DNA from: Trichlorobacter ammonificans
GTDB taxonomy: Bacteria; Desulfobacterota; Desulfuromonadia; Geobacterales; Pseudopelobacteraceae
Direction: 5' to 3'
DNA: 64,000 bases
Assembly: GCF_933509905.1 (NCBI RefSeq)
Contig: NZ_OW150024.1
Location: 980,001 to 1,044,000 of the forward strand
This document shows positions 52,429 through 63,778 of the stretch, one piece after another (the first letter of the stretch is position 1; each line of letters starts with the position of its first letter). The notes under the pieces are model-generated. The model searched no databases and was not told where the DNA came from. It was given only the letters and a program-made list of their open reading frames with translations. Position numbers and translations under genes: made by a program.

Positions 52429-52463
52429 GAGAATCGGCCCCCTGGGCCGGTTCTCTTTTTTTT
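52429..52463 (+). terminator. Rho-independent terminator of tRNA-Leu
   Basis: 12-bp stem GAGAATCGGCCC / GGGCCGGTTCTC (one G-T), 3-nt loop, eight Ts. Ten nt after the tRNA. Confidence 0.9.
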
Positions 52464-52575
52464 GCGCCGGGAAGCCGGGTGCCGGCAGAACGGGAACGGT
52501 CCGGTCCCGGAGAGGTCTGACCTGCATAGTTGATAAAAAAGATTGGCAAGGCGGTCTGCCGCATTACTAAGCAGT

Positions 52576-52604
52576 TTGATCAATGGCAGGTTCTGCGATA
52601 TAGT
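52576..52604 (+). promoter_or_regulatory. Candidate promoter for the DHp-only gene and NarL-type regulator
   Basis: TTGATC, 17-bp spacer, TATAGT (4/6 and 5/6 matches), about 60 nt before the ATG at 52668. A second TATAGT at 52636-52641 has no matching -35. Confidence 0.45.
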
Positions 52605-52667
52605 CCGGTTCCATAGGAAGTCGTCGGCCAGAGTCTATAGTTTCAGCAGCGGTAGTGGTACACGCAG

Positions 52668-52883
52668 ATGAACGATTTCGACACGGAAGAACTTGTCCGC
52701 AAGCTGCATGACGGTATCGGTGGAAGCCTGGCCACCATCTCCACCCTTGCCCGCTATGGTGAGACCCTGGACGATCCAGCACGCTGTCGCGACGCTTTCG
52801 CCCAGATTGCCCGGCTTTCCAACAAGGGAGTGACGGAGTTGCGGGCGTTTCTGGATATGGTGCGAGCGAAGGACGACGGGTAA
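52668..52883 (+). CDS. Stand-alone HisKA_3-type dimerisation/phosphotransfer domain
   Basis: 71 aa consisting only of a histidine-kinase dimerisation helix pair: EELVRKLHDGIGGSLATIST (phospho-His in LHDG) and a second helix SNKGVTELRAFLDMVRAK. This is the HisKA_3 pattern that normally precedes an ATPase domain, but the gene stops here and the next begins 13 bp later, leaving no room for remnants. It may accept a phosphate from another kinase and pass it to the adjacent NarL-type regulator, or heterodimerise with a kinase. It could also be a decayed kinase. The domain call is firm; the role is inference. Confidence 0.65.
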   Translation: MNDFDTEELVRKLHDGIGGSLATISTLARYGETLDDPARCRDAFAQIARLSNKGVTELRAFLDMVRAKDDG

Positions 52884-52896
52884 CCCCGGAGAAACG

Positions 52897-53523
52897 ATGC
52901 GCCTGGCGATCGTCGAAGATAATGCCATTACACTCGAAGCGTTACAGCAGACCCTGCTGGCGGAGCCGGATGTGGCGGCGGTGGACGGCTTTGGCAGCGC
53001 CGAGGAGGCACTACGTACGCTCGACCTGCTCCGGCCCGACATCCTGCTGGTGGATCTGGGGCTGCCCGGCATGCAGGGGGCTGAGCTGATCGAGCGGGTG
53101 AAAGAGCTCTGTCCCGCCACCGAAATCATGGTGTACACCATTTTCGACGACAGCCCCACCGTGTTTGCCGCCATCAAGGCCGGCGCCTCGGGCTTCATCC
53201 TGAAGGATGCGACGCCAAAGGAACTGATCGCCTCGCTCCGCACCCTGCTGCAGGGTGGCGCCCCCATGAGTCCGCGTATTGCCCGCAAGGTCATCCATGA
53301 GTTCCGGAACGGCTCCGCCGTTCCGGAACAGCCCCTGTTGTCCCCCCGGGAGGAAAAAGTCATCCGCTGTATCGCGGAGGGGCTCTCCTACAACGACGTT
53401 GCCGAGCGACTCGGCATCAGCTATCACACCGTGCATACCCACATCAAGAAGGCCTACGAAAAGCTGCAGGTCCGCGGTCGTCGTCAGGCGCTGCAGCGGG
53501 CTTACGAGCTGGGAATACTCTGA
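52897..53523 (+). CDS. NarL/FixJ-family response regulator
   Basis: 208 aa. Receiver domain with acidic pocket VEDN, phospho-Asp in ILLVDLGLPGMQG (about residue 53), Thr in MVYTIF and Lys in FILKDAT. C-terminal LuxR-type HTH: LSPREEKVIRCIAEGLSYNDVAERLGISYHTVHTHIKKAYEKL. Such pairs with HisKA_3 kinases are standard, and the upstream gene supplies just that domain without ATPase. DNA targets are unknown. Confidence 0.93.
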   Translation: MRLAIVEDNAITLEALQQTLLAEPDVAAVDGFGSAEEALRTLDLLRPDILLVDLGLPGMQGAELIERVKELCPATEIMVYTIFDDSPTVFAAIKAGASGFILKDATPKELIASLRTLLQGGAPMSPRIARKVIHEFRNGSAVPEQPLLSPREEKVIRCIAEGLSYNDVAERLGISYHTVHTHIKKAYEKLQVRGRRQALQRAYELGIL

Positions 53524-53744
53524 CGGAGCCCCAAAGGACGACGCCACCGCGACCAGTGCCGGACCATCCGATTTTATTCCGAACAGCAAATAAATCCTGA
53601 AATTCGGGTATGTGCTCCTCCCCGGTTTTTCTGATACTTCTTACGGGCGTCAAGACCTAGGCGCAGAGCAACACCCTCCCCGGCAGTTCTGAATGATACG
53701 GGAGTGCGTGCGTCCGTCGTCACCCTCCTGTATCGGAGCCCCCC

Positions 53745-56602
<2,858 letters not shown>

Positions 56603-56612
<10 letters not shown>

Positions 56613-59314
56613 AGCGCCGGAGCATTATCATTGGCGTCTGTCTGGTGGCACTGATCGGCGTATGGGGGATGTTGGCCCTGCATCTCTTCCATGACTGCCG
56701 CCAGGCCATCGCCGCTGTGGAGTCCACTGCCGCCATCCCGGCCCGTGCCGTTGACGGGCATGGTGTCAACAGCGGGCACACCATCGGCAACCTGCTGGTG
56801 GCGCTGCTGTTCTCCTGCCTGATCGTCGTAGCCACCCGCCTGCTGCTGCGCAGCGAGTGGCGAAGCAGCGCGACCCGGGCGGAACTGAGCGAGCTGAGTC
56901 GCAGTTTTGTTACCCTGCTGGAGCATACGACGGACTTCATCTGTTTCAAGGACCGGGAAGGACGATTTATCTACTGCAGCCAGCCCATGGCCCGGATAAC
57001 CGGCCACCGTCACTGGCGGGAGATGATCGGCAAGCACGCCAGGGAGGTGTTTCCGGAGGAGATGGCGCGCATCTATGAAGAGGAAGAAGCCGCTGTGTTC
57101 GCGAACGGCCTGCCGCTGCTTAACAGGGTTGATCCCTACTTCGATGAGCAGGGGCGCAGGGGGTGGGTCAATACCAATAAATGGCCGCTTTTCGACGAGC
57201 AGGGGCAGGTGAACGGCATTTTCGGCATCAGCCGGACCGTGACCGAACAGCACCGTCGTGAGCTGATCATGCAGGCACGGCTGCGGCTGCTGGAGTACTC
57301 GTTCAGCCATACGCTGGACGACCTGTTGCGCAAAGTGCTGGACGAGGCGGAACTTCTGACCGACAGCCGCATCGGTTTTTTTCACTTTTTCGACGAGGAC
57401 GGCAACAACCTGCACCTGCAGGCATGGAGCACCGCCACTGTTACACCGTTCTGTAGCGCCGAAGCCAAGGGACAGCACTATCCCTTGGAAAAGGCCGGGG
57501 TCTGGGCCGATTGCGCCCGGGAACGCCGGCCGGTTATCCATAACGACTATCCCGCCCTGCCCAACGGCCACGGGCTGCCCGACGGACATGTGCCGGTACG
57601 GCGAGAGCTGACCGTACCGCTTGTGCGCGACGACCGCGTGGTGGCGGTCATTGGCGTCGGTAACAAACCCGATAACTACACCGATGATGATGTGGCGGCC
57701 GTGACCCAGCTGGCGGATGTGACCTGGGAGATTGTCCTGGCCCGGCGGGCTCAGGATGCGTTGCAGGAGGCAAAACAGGCGGCCGAGGATGCCAACGTGG
57801 CCAAGAGCCGCTTCCTTGCCACCATGAGCCATGAACTGCGCACACCGCTCAACGGCATTATCGGCATGGCGGCAGTGATGCTGGAGACCGAACCGCAGGG
57901 CGAGCGGCGCACCCGGCTTGAAATCATCCGCTCCTGCGCCCTGAGCCTACTGGAGATCATCAGCGATGTGCTGGAGTTCGCCCGGTTGGAGGCCCACAAG
58001 GTCGAGCTGGAGATCAGCCCGTTCAACCTCGCCACCGAACTGCACGAAAGCGTGGAGATGCTGCGCTACCAGGCGGAGCAGCGGGGGCTCACGTTGCAGT
58101 ATTATCAGCATGCCGGCCTGCCCGCCATGCTGCTGGGAGACGCCGGCCGACTGCGCCAAGTGATCGTCAACCTGGTGGGCAATGCCATCAAGTTCACCAC
58201 AACCGGGAAGATTGACCTGACGGTGCAGCCCGGCGAGGTGCGGGACGGCCGGGTGCGGGTCGACGTTGCCGTCGCCGACAGCGGCATCGGCATGTCGCCG
58301 GAACAGTGCGCAACCATCTTTGAGCCCTTTGTCCAGGCCGGCGACAACACCGGCCGCACGCACGGCGGAGCCGGCCTGGGGCTTTCCATCTGCCGTGACC
58401 TGGTCCGGATGATGGGGGGGGAAATCAGTGTCGAGAGTGTTCCGGGAAAAGGCTCCACCTTCCGGTTTTCGGCCAGCTTCGCCCTCCCGGAACCGGGGGC
58501 GGGGCAGGCGGCCGCCGCCGCTGCGACCGCGCCGGATGACCCAATTCCGCATGTGTCGAGACGCTGCCGGATCCTGGTGGTTGAAGACGACGGAACCAAT
58601 CGTATCTACATCCAGACGCTCCTGAACCGGTTAGGGCATCACGCCGACCTGGCCGGTAACGGGCGTGAGGCCCTCGACGCACTTGCGCGCGAGGACTACG
58701 ACCTGGTGTTGCTGGACTGCCGGATGCCGGTGATGGACGGGTTCGAGGCCATCGCCCTCATTCGCGATCCGGCGTCGGCGGTCCGGAATCATCGGGTTCC
58801 GGTACTGGCCATTACCGCCAATGCCATGAAAGGCGACCGGGAACAGTGCCTGGCTGCCGGGATGGACGCCTATCTCTCCAAGCCGTTCGAGTTCTCGGAC
58901 TTCGCACGGATCGTGAACGGCATGCTGGCAGTGGCGGGCTGCGACGGGCATGCGGTACGGCAGGAGGAGGCGTGCATGCGCACCGTCGCCTTTGACCGGG
59001 ACGCCCTGGAGCGCCGTATGCTGCACAACCCGGAGCTGATACGGACCATCACCGGCATGTTTCTGGACGACGTGCCCAACAGGCTTGCCGGGATCGCCGC
59101 GAGTCTTGCCGCGGGAGACATGTCAGGGCTGGCGTTGCATGCCCATACCATCAAGGGGCTTGCCGCCACCTGCGGCGCCGGGTGTCTGCAGGAAAGTGCC
59201 GTTGCTGTGGAACGGGCTGCGACGGCGGGGAACCTGGAAGAGGTGCAGCGGCTGGTGGTGGAGTTGGAACGGCGCTATCGGCTGGTGGGAGAGGCGATGA
59301 AAACGATGGCGTGA
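56603..59314 (+). CDS. Hybrid histidine kinase with PAS, GAF, receiver and HPt
   Basis: 903 aa. Two membrane helices (about residues 8-28 and 60-80), a PAS domain ([21 protein letters not shown], about 108-225), a GAF-2-like domain ([24 protein letters not shown], about 232-385), HisKA with [15 protein letters not shown] (His near 409), ATPase ([23 protein letters not shown]), receiver (VEDDGTNR, phospho-Asp in [11 protein letters not shown] near 705, LSKPFE) and a C-terminal HPt domain with [10 protein letters not shown] (His near 848). A full phosphorelay chain in one protein except the output regulator. It could also take phosphate from the upstream receiver. Confidence 0.92.
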
Positions 59315-59322
59315 GGTTGCCG

Positions 59323-60450
59323 CTAGCAGGAGGAGAGCATCGGGGCGAGCTCGCCTGCCCGCCAGGCGGCGACGAGGGCGTCCACTGATTCCGGATCGAA
59401 CTGGGCTCCCTTGCAGCGTTCAAGTTCGGCGATGGCGGTCTCGACGGGAAGTGCCGACCGGTAGGGACGATCCGAGGTCATGGCGTCAAAGGCGTCCGCC
59501 ACGCCGATGATCCGGGCGAGTAACGGAATTTCCTCGCCTCGCAGCCGTGCGGGATAGCCGTTGCCGTCGTACTGTTCGTGATGGTGGAGAACGCCCGGCA
59601 CAACCCCGTCAAGGCGGGGCAGGTGCTTGAGTATTTCGCTGCCGGCGGCGGGGTGGCAGCACATCTCCTCGAATTCGAGGGGATCCAGGCGTCCCGGCTT
59701 GCGCAGCACCTGGTCGGAAACCCCGATCTTGCCGATATCGTGCAGGATGGCCGCCAGGCGCAGGTTGTCCAGCTCCGCTTCGGCCAGGTCCAGGCGGCGG
59801 GCGATCAGCAGGGAGTAATCGTGCACCCGCCGGGTATGGCCGGCGGTGTAGGCGTCCCGTTTTTCCAGCGCTTCCGCCAGGGCGGTGGTGACTCCCAGAA
59901 AGGTGTTCCGCAGTTCCTGGTAGATGGAGGCGTTCTCGATGGCGATGGCCACCTGGTTGGCCAGGGTCCGCACCAGGTCGAGATCGTCCTCCGTGAACCT
60001 CCCCTCAAGCTTGTTGATGACCTGCAGCACCCCCCACAGCTTCTCGCCGGTTGCCACCGGCGCGACAATCATGTTCCGGGTTTCGTAGCCGGTCCTGTTA
60101 TCCACCGACGACGTGAAGCGGCGGTCGTTACGGACATCGTCGACGATGATCGCGCCACCACGTCGTGCCACCCATCCGGCGATCCCCTCGCCCGGCCGCA
60201 GCCGGATGCTCTTCAGGGTTTCGCCGCTTGCGCCGCTTGCCACTTCAAAGTACAACTCACCGGTCACCTCGTCGATCAACAACAGGCTGGCCACATCGGC
60301 GTTGACGCAGCGGGGCACCGCTTCTACCGCCATCCGGCGTACTTCCGCCGGATCAAGGGATGAGTTGATCAGTGCCGTGAGCTGCATCAGCGACTGGAGC
60401 CGGGAGTAGGACTCAGCGGCCGTGTCCTGCTGCTGGTGGCGATGTTTCAT
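59323..60450 (-). CDS. GAF-HD-GYP domain protein, putative c-di-GMP phosphodiesterase
   Basis: 375 aa, soluble. GAF domain about residues 18-165 (SLLLIDEVTGELYFEVASG, APVATGEKLWGVLQVIN). HD-GYP domain about 180-360 with GHTRRVHDYS, the HD pair in AAILHDIGKIG, and HHHEQYDGNGYP, followed by IIGVADAFDAMTSDRPYR. All catalytic motifs are intact, so c-di-GMP hydrolysis is likely. Start at 60450 with GGAGG upstream. It converges on the hybrid-kinase operon with a gap of 8 bp. Confidence 0.92.
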   Translation of the reverse strand: MKHRHQQQDTAAESYSRLQSLMQLTALINSSLDPAEVRRMAVEAVPRCVNADVASLLLIDEVTGELYFEVASGASGETLKSIRLRPGEGIAGWVARRGGAIIVDDVRNDRRFTSSVDNRTGYETRNMIVAPVATGEKLWGVLQVINKLEGRFTEDDLDLVRTLANQVAIAIENASIYQELRNTFLGVTTALAEALEKRDAYTAGHTRRVHDYSLLIARRLDLAEAELDNLRLAAILHDIGKIGVSDQVLRKPGRLDPLEFEEMCCHPAAGSEILKHLPRLDGVVPGVLHHHEQYDGNGYPARLRGEEIPLLARIIGVADAFDAMTSDRPYRSALPVETAIAELERCKGAQFDPESVDALVAAWRAGELAPMLSSC

Positions 60451-60535
60451 GGTGTGTACCTGCCTCCGTGACGAGCTGGCTGGGGAACAATCTATCACCG
60501 GCACCGGCAACAGACAAGAGCGCAGCAGAATTGTT

Positions 60536-60564
60536 TTGCGCGGGCCGATCGTACGGGCTATGGT
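60536..60564 (+). promoter_or_regulatory. Weak candidate promoter for mazG
   Basis: TTGCGC, 17-bp spacer, TATGGT, about 36 nt before the mazG ATG in the divergent gap with the HD-GYP gene. Modest matches only. Confidence 0.3.
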
Positions 60565-60599
60565 TTGGAGACTTCGAACAGATGTGAGGAGACCAGTGC

Positions 60600-61415
60600 A
60601 TGCAGAACGAAGAACGTGGATTTGATACCCTGCTGGCCATCATGCGTCGCTTGCGCGGCCCCGGCGGCTGTCCCTGGGATGCGGAGCAGACCCATGACAG
60701 TCTGAAACGCTACCTGCTTGAGGAAGCGTACGAGGTGATCGAGGCCATCGATACCGGGAACGACGAACTGCTCAAGGAGGAACTGGGAGACCTGCTGCTG
60801 CAGCCGGTTTTTCATACCGTCATTGCCGAGGAAGAGGGGCGCTTCACCATGGCCGAAGTTGTCGCCGCGCTTTGCGACAAGCTGGTGCGTCGTCATCCCC
60901 ATGTCTTCGGCGACCTGGAGATTGCCGATAGCGAGGCCCAGGTGGCCAACTGGGAAAAGATCAAAAAGGAGGAGAAAGGGGAGGAACGGCGCTCGGCCAT
61001 TGCCGGGGTGCCCGCCCATCTGCCGGCCCTGCTCAAGGCCCAGAAGATCACCGAGAAGGCTGCCCGTGTCGGTTTCGACTGGGAGCATGTGGATCAGGTC
61101 AAGGCCAAGGTTATGGAAGAACTGCACGAGTTCGAGGAAGCCCTGGCCGAAAGAAACCAGCAACGGATGACCGATGAACTGGGAGACCTCTTGTTCGCCA
61201 TTGTCAATCTGGGCCGTTTTCTGGCCGTTGATACGGAGGAGGCACTGCGCAGGACCATTGCCCGGTTTCAGGGGAGGTTCGAGTATGTCGAGGATTGTTT
61301 GCATGGGCAGGGACGCCATATGCAGGATGCCACCCTGGCGCAAATGGACCTGCTTTGGAATGAGGCAAAAGAGCGGGAGCGGCAGGGCGATCGGGGTAAA
61401 TCTGACGAATTGTAA
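60600..61415 (+). CDS. mazG: Nucleoside triphosphate pyrophosphohydrolase MazG
   Basis: 271-aa all-alpha NTP pyrophosphatase with two MazG repeats. First: LRGPGGCPWDAEQTHDSL, EEAYEVIEAID and EELGDLL. Second: EELHEFEEALAERN and DELGDLLFA with metal-binding Glu/Asp. It hydrolyses NTPs or dNTPs to monophosphates and clears damaged nucleotides. The start has TGAGGAG upstream. Confidence 0.95.
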   Translation: MQNEERGFDTLLAIMRRLRGPGGCPWDAEQTHDSLKRYLLEEAYEVIEAIDTGNDELLKEELGDLLLQPVFHTVIAEEEGRFTMAEVVAALCDKLVRRHPHVFGDLEIADSEAQVANWEKIKKEEKGEERRSAIAGVPAHLPALLKAQKITEKAARVGFDWEHVDQVKAKVMEELHEFEEALAERNQQRMTDELGDLLFAIVNLGRFLAVDTEEALRRTIARFQGRFEYVEDCLHGQGRHMQDATLAQMDLLWNEAKERERQGDRGKSDEL

Positions 61416-61653
61416 CAAAGGATTTCAGCCAGTTGAATCCTTATCCACACTTTTTGTGGATAACCTGTGGATAATAGTGTGAATGAATACGGGAAGTCGT
61501 ATGTAGACAAGCACTTTCTTCTAATTGCCTAAAAAACAGGCACTGCTTTTGTTAGTTATATCAGTATGTTATGCAAAATGGCGGTTTTTTGCGGTGTCGC
61601 GGGCGGCAAGACTGTCAAGTAAAAAAAGTAGCAAAATGAAAATATTTTTGCTG
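61416..61653. other. AT-rich convergent intergenic region between mazG and ogt
   Basis: 238 bp, far richer in A and T than the genes around it. Besides the DnaA boxes it has a small dyad GCCT-N7-AGGC near 61529-61541 and runs such as AAAAAAAGTAG and AAAATATTTTT. The TTATCCACA/TGTGGATAA pair can also form a hairpin, but no T tract follows. I see no credible gene in it; the 63-codon open frame starting near 61525 lacks a ribosome site and runs into ogt. Confidence 0.65.
61441..61486. promoter_or_regulatory. Cluster of DnaA boxes (three perfect, one near-perfect)
   Basis: Perfect TTATCCACA at 61441-61449 (plus), and its complement TGTGGATAA at 61455-61463 and 61466-61474 (both minus-oriented). 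A one-mismatch copy TGTGAATGA lies at 61478-61486. Boxes 2-4 share orientation and start 11 and 12 bp apart, close to helical phasing. An AT-rich tract follows to about 61690, with TTATGCAAA (one mismatch) near 61570. This is a DnaA-binding region: oriC, or a DnaA-titration or DARS-like site. The boxes are seen; the role is open. Confidence 0.6.
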
Positions 61654-62175
61654 TTAATAACTGTCAAAAATCCGGCAGTTTTTCTCCCCCCTGAATTCAA
61701 CCCCTTCCATGGTTAATAGGAGTTTTTTGCAAGAAATCCCCCCGGCGCCGCTGTAGCCGGTGAGAGCCCCCGTAGACGAGACCACCCGATGGCAGGGGAT
61801 GATCACCGGCAGCCGGTTGGCCGCCATGACACCGCCCGCCGCCCGTGCCGCCTTGGGGTGGCCGGCCAGTTCCGCCAGCCGGCGGTAGCTGATCACCGTG
61901 CCGTAGGGGATACGGCAGGCCACGGCCAGTACCCGTTCCTGAAACGGGGTGAGGCTGCCGATGTCCAGAGGCAGGTCGAACCGCCGCAGTTGGCCGGCAA
62001 AGTAACGCTGCAGCTGATCCGCCGCCTGCGCCGCGTGCGCGGGGGCGGGGCCCGATGCACGCGTTCCGCCGGGAGCTTCTTCCGTCGGCAGGAACACTCG
62101 ACAGATTCCCTTGTCGCTGACTTCCACCCAGCCCGTTCCCACGGCAGTCGTATAGGGTACGATCCATGTTTCCAT
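61654..62175 (-). CDS. ogt: Methylated-DNA-protein-cysteine methyltransferase
   Basis: 173-aa suicide repair protein that moves alkyl groups from O6-alkylguanine to its own Cys. The active site PCHRVV follows LPVII. The DNA-binding HTH is in GTVISYRRLAELAGHPKAARAAGG, after LTPFQERVLAVACRIPYG. The C-terminus extends about 15 residues past GISCKKLLLTMEG. It lies 37 bp after murJ in the same direction. Confidence 0.93.
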   Translation of the reverse strand: METWIVPYTTAVGTGWVEVSDKGICRVFLPTEEAPGGTRASGPAPAHAAQAADQLQRYFAGQLRRFDLPLDIGSLTPFQERVLAVACRIPYGTVISYRRLAELAGHPKAARAAGGVMAANRLPVIIPCHRVVSSTGALTGYSGAGGISCKKLLLTMEGVEFRGEKNCRIFDSY

Positions 62176-62212
62176 AGGGTCTTCCTCCTTGGCGGTTGTT
62201 ACGGTGCTACGG

Positions 62213-63778
62213 TCAGCGTGCCAGCTTCCGACGCACCAGGGCGATCATCTCAGTTGCCTCTTCGGAACGCAGTAGCCGGGCCGCCAACAGGTAGCAGGCT
62301 ATGGCCAGTGCAACGCCGCCGGCCAGGTGAGCGCTCTTCAGCAGCTTCATCCCCGGCTGTGACCAGTCTGCCCGTCCCATCAGCCACCAGGTGAGCGCTC
62401 CCATGGGCAGCGAAGCGCAGGCGGCCAGCAGGGCGGTGCGCAGCAACCGTTTCCCCCCCAGTGAGCCGACCCTGCGACGCAGCAGCCAGAAGAGGAGCCC
62501 CATGTTGCCCAGCGCCGACAACGACGAGGCCAGGGCCAGGCCGCCATGCTGCAACGGTCCCATCAGGGCCAGGCTGAACCCCAGGTTGAGCAGGAACGCG
62601 ACAAAGGCAGCCAGCACCGGGGTCCGGGTATCCTGCAGGGCGTAGAAAGCCGGGGCCACCACCCGCACTAACGCTACGCAGGAGAGACCGAGGGAGTAGT
62701 AGATCAGCGCCCGTGCCGCCTGTACCGCCATGTTGTGATCGAACTGCCCCCCCATGAAGAGCAGCACCATCAGCGGCTCGGCGCAAACCGTCAGCCCCAC
62801 CAGTGCGGGGATGGTGATGAACAGGGTGAGTCGCACGCCGTAGTTAAGGGTCTCCTTCATGGCGTCGAGATCTCCCTCCGCCGCCTGGCGGCTTAAGGCG
62901 GGCAACACCGCCTGGGCCACCGAGACCGTGAACACCCCCTGGGGGAATTCGAACAGCCGCTGGGCGTAGTAGAGGTAGGAGACCGACCCCTGGGGGAGCA
63001 GCGAAGCCAGGATGTTCCCCACCGTGATATTCAGGTAGTAGACCCCTACCCCCAAGGTGGCCGGGGCCAGCAACAGGGCGATCCTGCGCAGTTTCGGGTC
63101 ACGGAAGTCAAAGCGGGGCCGGACCGGATACCCCATCTTCCAGAGCACCGGCAGTTGCATGACCAGTTGGATCAGCCCCCCCAACAGCACCCCCACCGCC
63201 AGGGCGGTGATCGGGTACTGATAGAACGGCCGCAAGGCCAGGGCGCAAACGATCATGGAGAGGTTCAGGAACACCGTGGAGATGGCCGGGGTGAAAAAGT
63301 GGCGCAGGGTGTTGAGAATCCCCATGCAGAGCGCCACCAGGGAGATGAAGAACAGGTAGGGGAACATCACCCGGTTGAGCAGCACGGTCAGTTCGAACTT
63401 ACCCGGCACGGCGGTGAAACCGGGAAACATCAGGTGCACCAAAAGCGGTGAAAAGACGATTCCCAGCAGGGTGACCACGGCCACCACCAGGGTGAGCAGG
63501 GTGAAGCAGAGGTTGGCCAGCTCCCGGGCCCGTTCCTCCCCCTCCTGCACGAGGGTTTCCGAAAAAGTGGGGACAAAGGCCGAGGTGAGCGCCCCCTCGG
63601 CAAAGAAGCGACGCAGCAGGTTGGGGATCTGGAAGGCGGCGAAAAAGGCGTCCGTTGCCATGCCGGCGCCGAACAGGCGCGCCACCACCATGTCCCGCAC
63701 CATCCCCAGGATGCGTGAGAGCATGGTGGCCGAGCCCAGCACCCCGGCCGCTTTCAGGATACCGCTTTTCTCAGACAT
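62213..63778 (-). CDS. murJ: Lipid II flippase MurJ
   Basis: 521-aa polytopic MOP-family protein with about 14 membrane segments. Marks: ATMLSRILGMVRDMVVARLFGAGMATDAF, IPNLLRRFFAEGALTSAFVP, the mid-protein stretch ISTVFLNLSMI, and LFEFPQGVFTVSVAQAVLPALSRQAAEGD. It flips the peptidoglycan precursor lipid II across the inner membrane. The start overlaps the end of the upstream Bro-N/DinD-like gene by 8 bp. Confidence 0.95.
   Translation of the reverse strand: MSEKSGILKAAGVLGSATMLSRILGMVRDMVVARLFGAGMATDAFFAAFQIPNLLRRFFAEGALTSAFVPTFSETLVQEGEERARELANLCFTLLTLVVAVVTLLGIVFSPLLVHLMFPGFTAVPGKFELTVLLNRVMFPYLFFISLVALCMGILNTLRHFFTPAISTVFLNLSMIVCALALRPFYQYPITALAVGVLLGGLIQLVMQLPVLWKMGYPVRPRFDFRDPKLRRIALLLAPATLGVGVYYLNITVGNILASLLPQGSVSYLYYAQRLFEFPQGVFTVSVAQAVLPALSRQAAEGDLDAMKETLNYGVRLTLFITIPALVGLTVCAEPLMVLLFMGGQFDHNMAVQAARALIYYSLGLSCVALVRVVAPAFYALQDTRTPVLAAFVAFLLNLGFSLALMGPLQHGGLALASSLSALGNMGLLFWLLRRRVGSLGGKRLLRTALLAACASLPMGALTWWLMGRADWSQPGMKLLKSAHLAGGVALAIACYLLAARLLRSEEATEMIALVRRKLAR

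Noticed and set aside
53524-53744. Promoter or small RNA between the NarL-type regulator and first hybrid kinase
   Set aside because: No convincing -35/-10 pair or hairpin with a T tract; only the ribosome site before 53745 is clear.
61441-61463. Hairpin TTATCCACA/TGTGGATAA as mazG terminator
   Set aside because: The stem is weak and AT-rich and is followed by CCTGTGG, not a T tract; the exact DnaA-box sequence and extra copies explain it better.
61525-61716. 63-codon open frame after mazG
   Set aside because: No ribosome site, AT-rich low-complexity product, and it overlaps the end of ogt in antisense.
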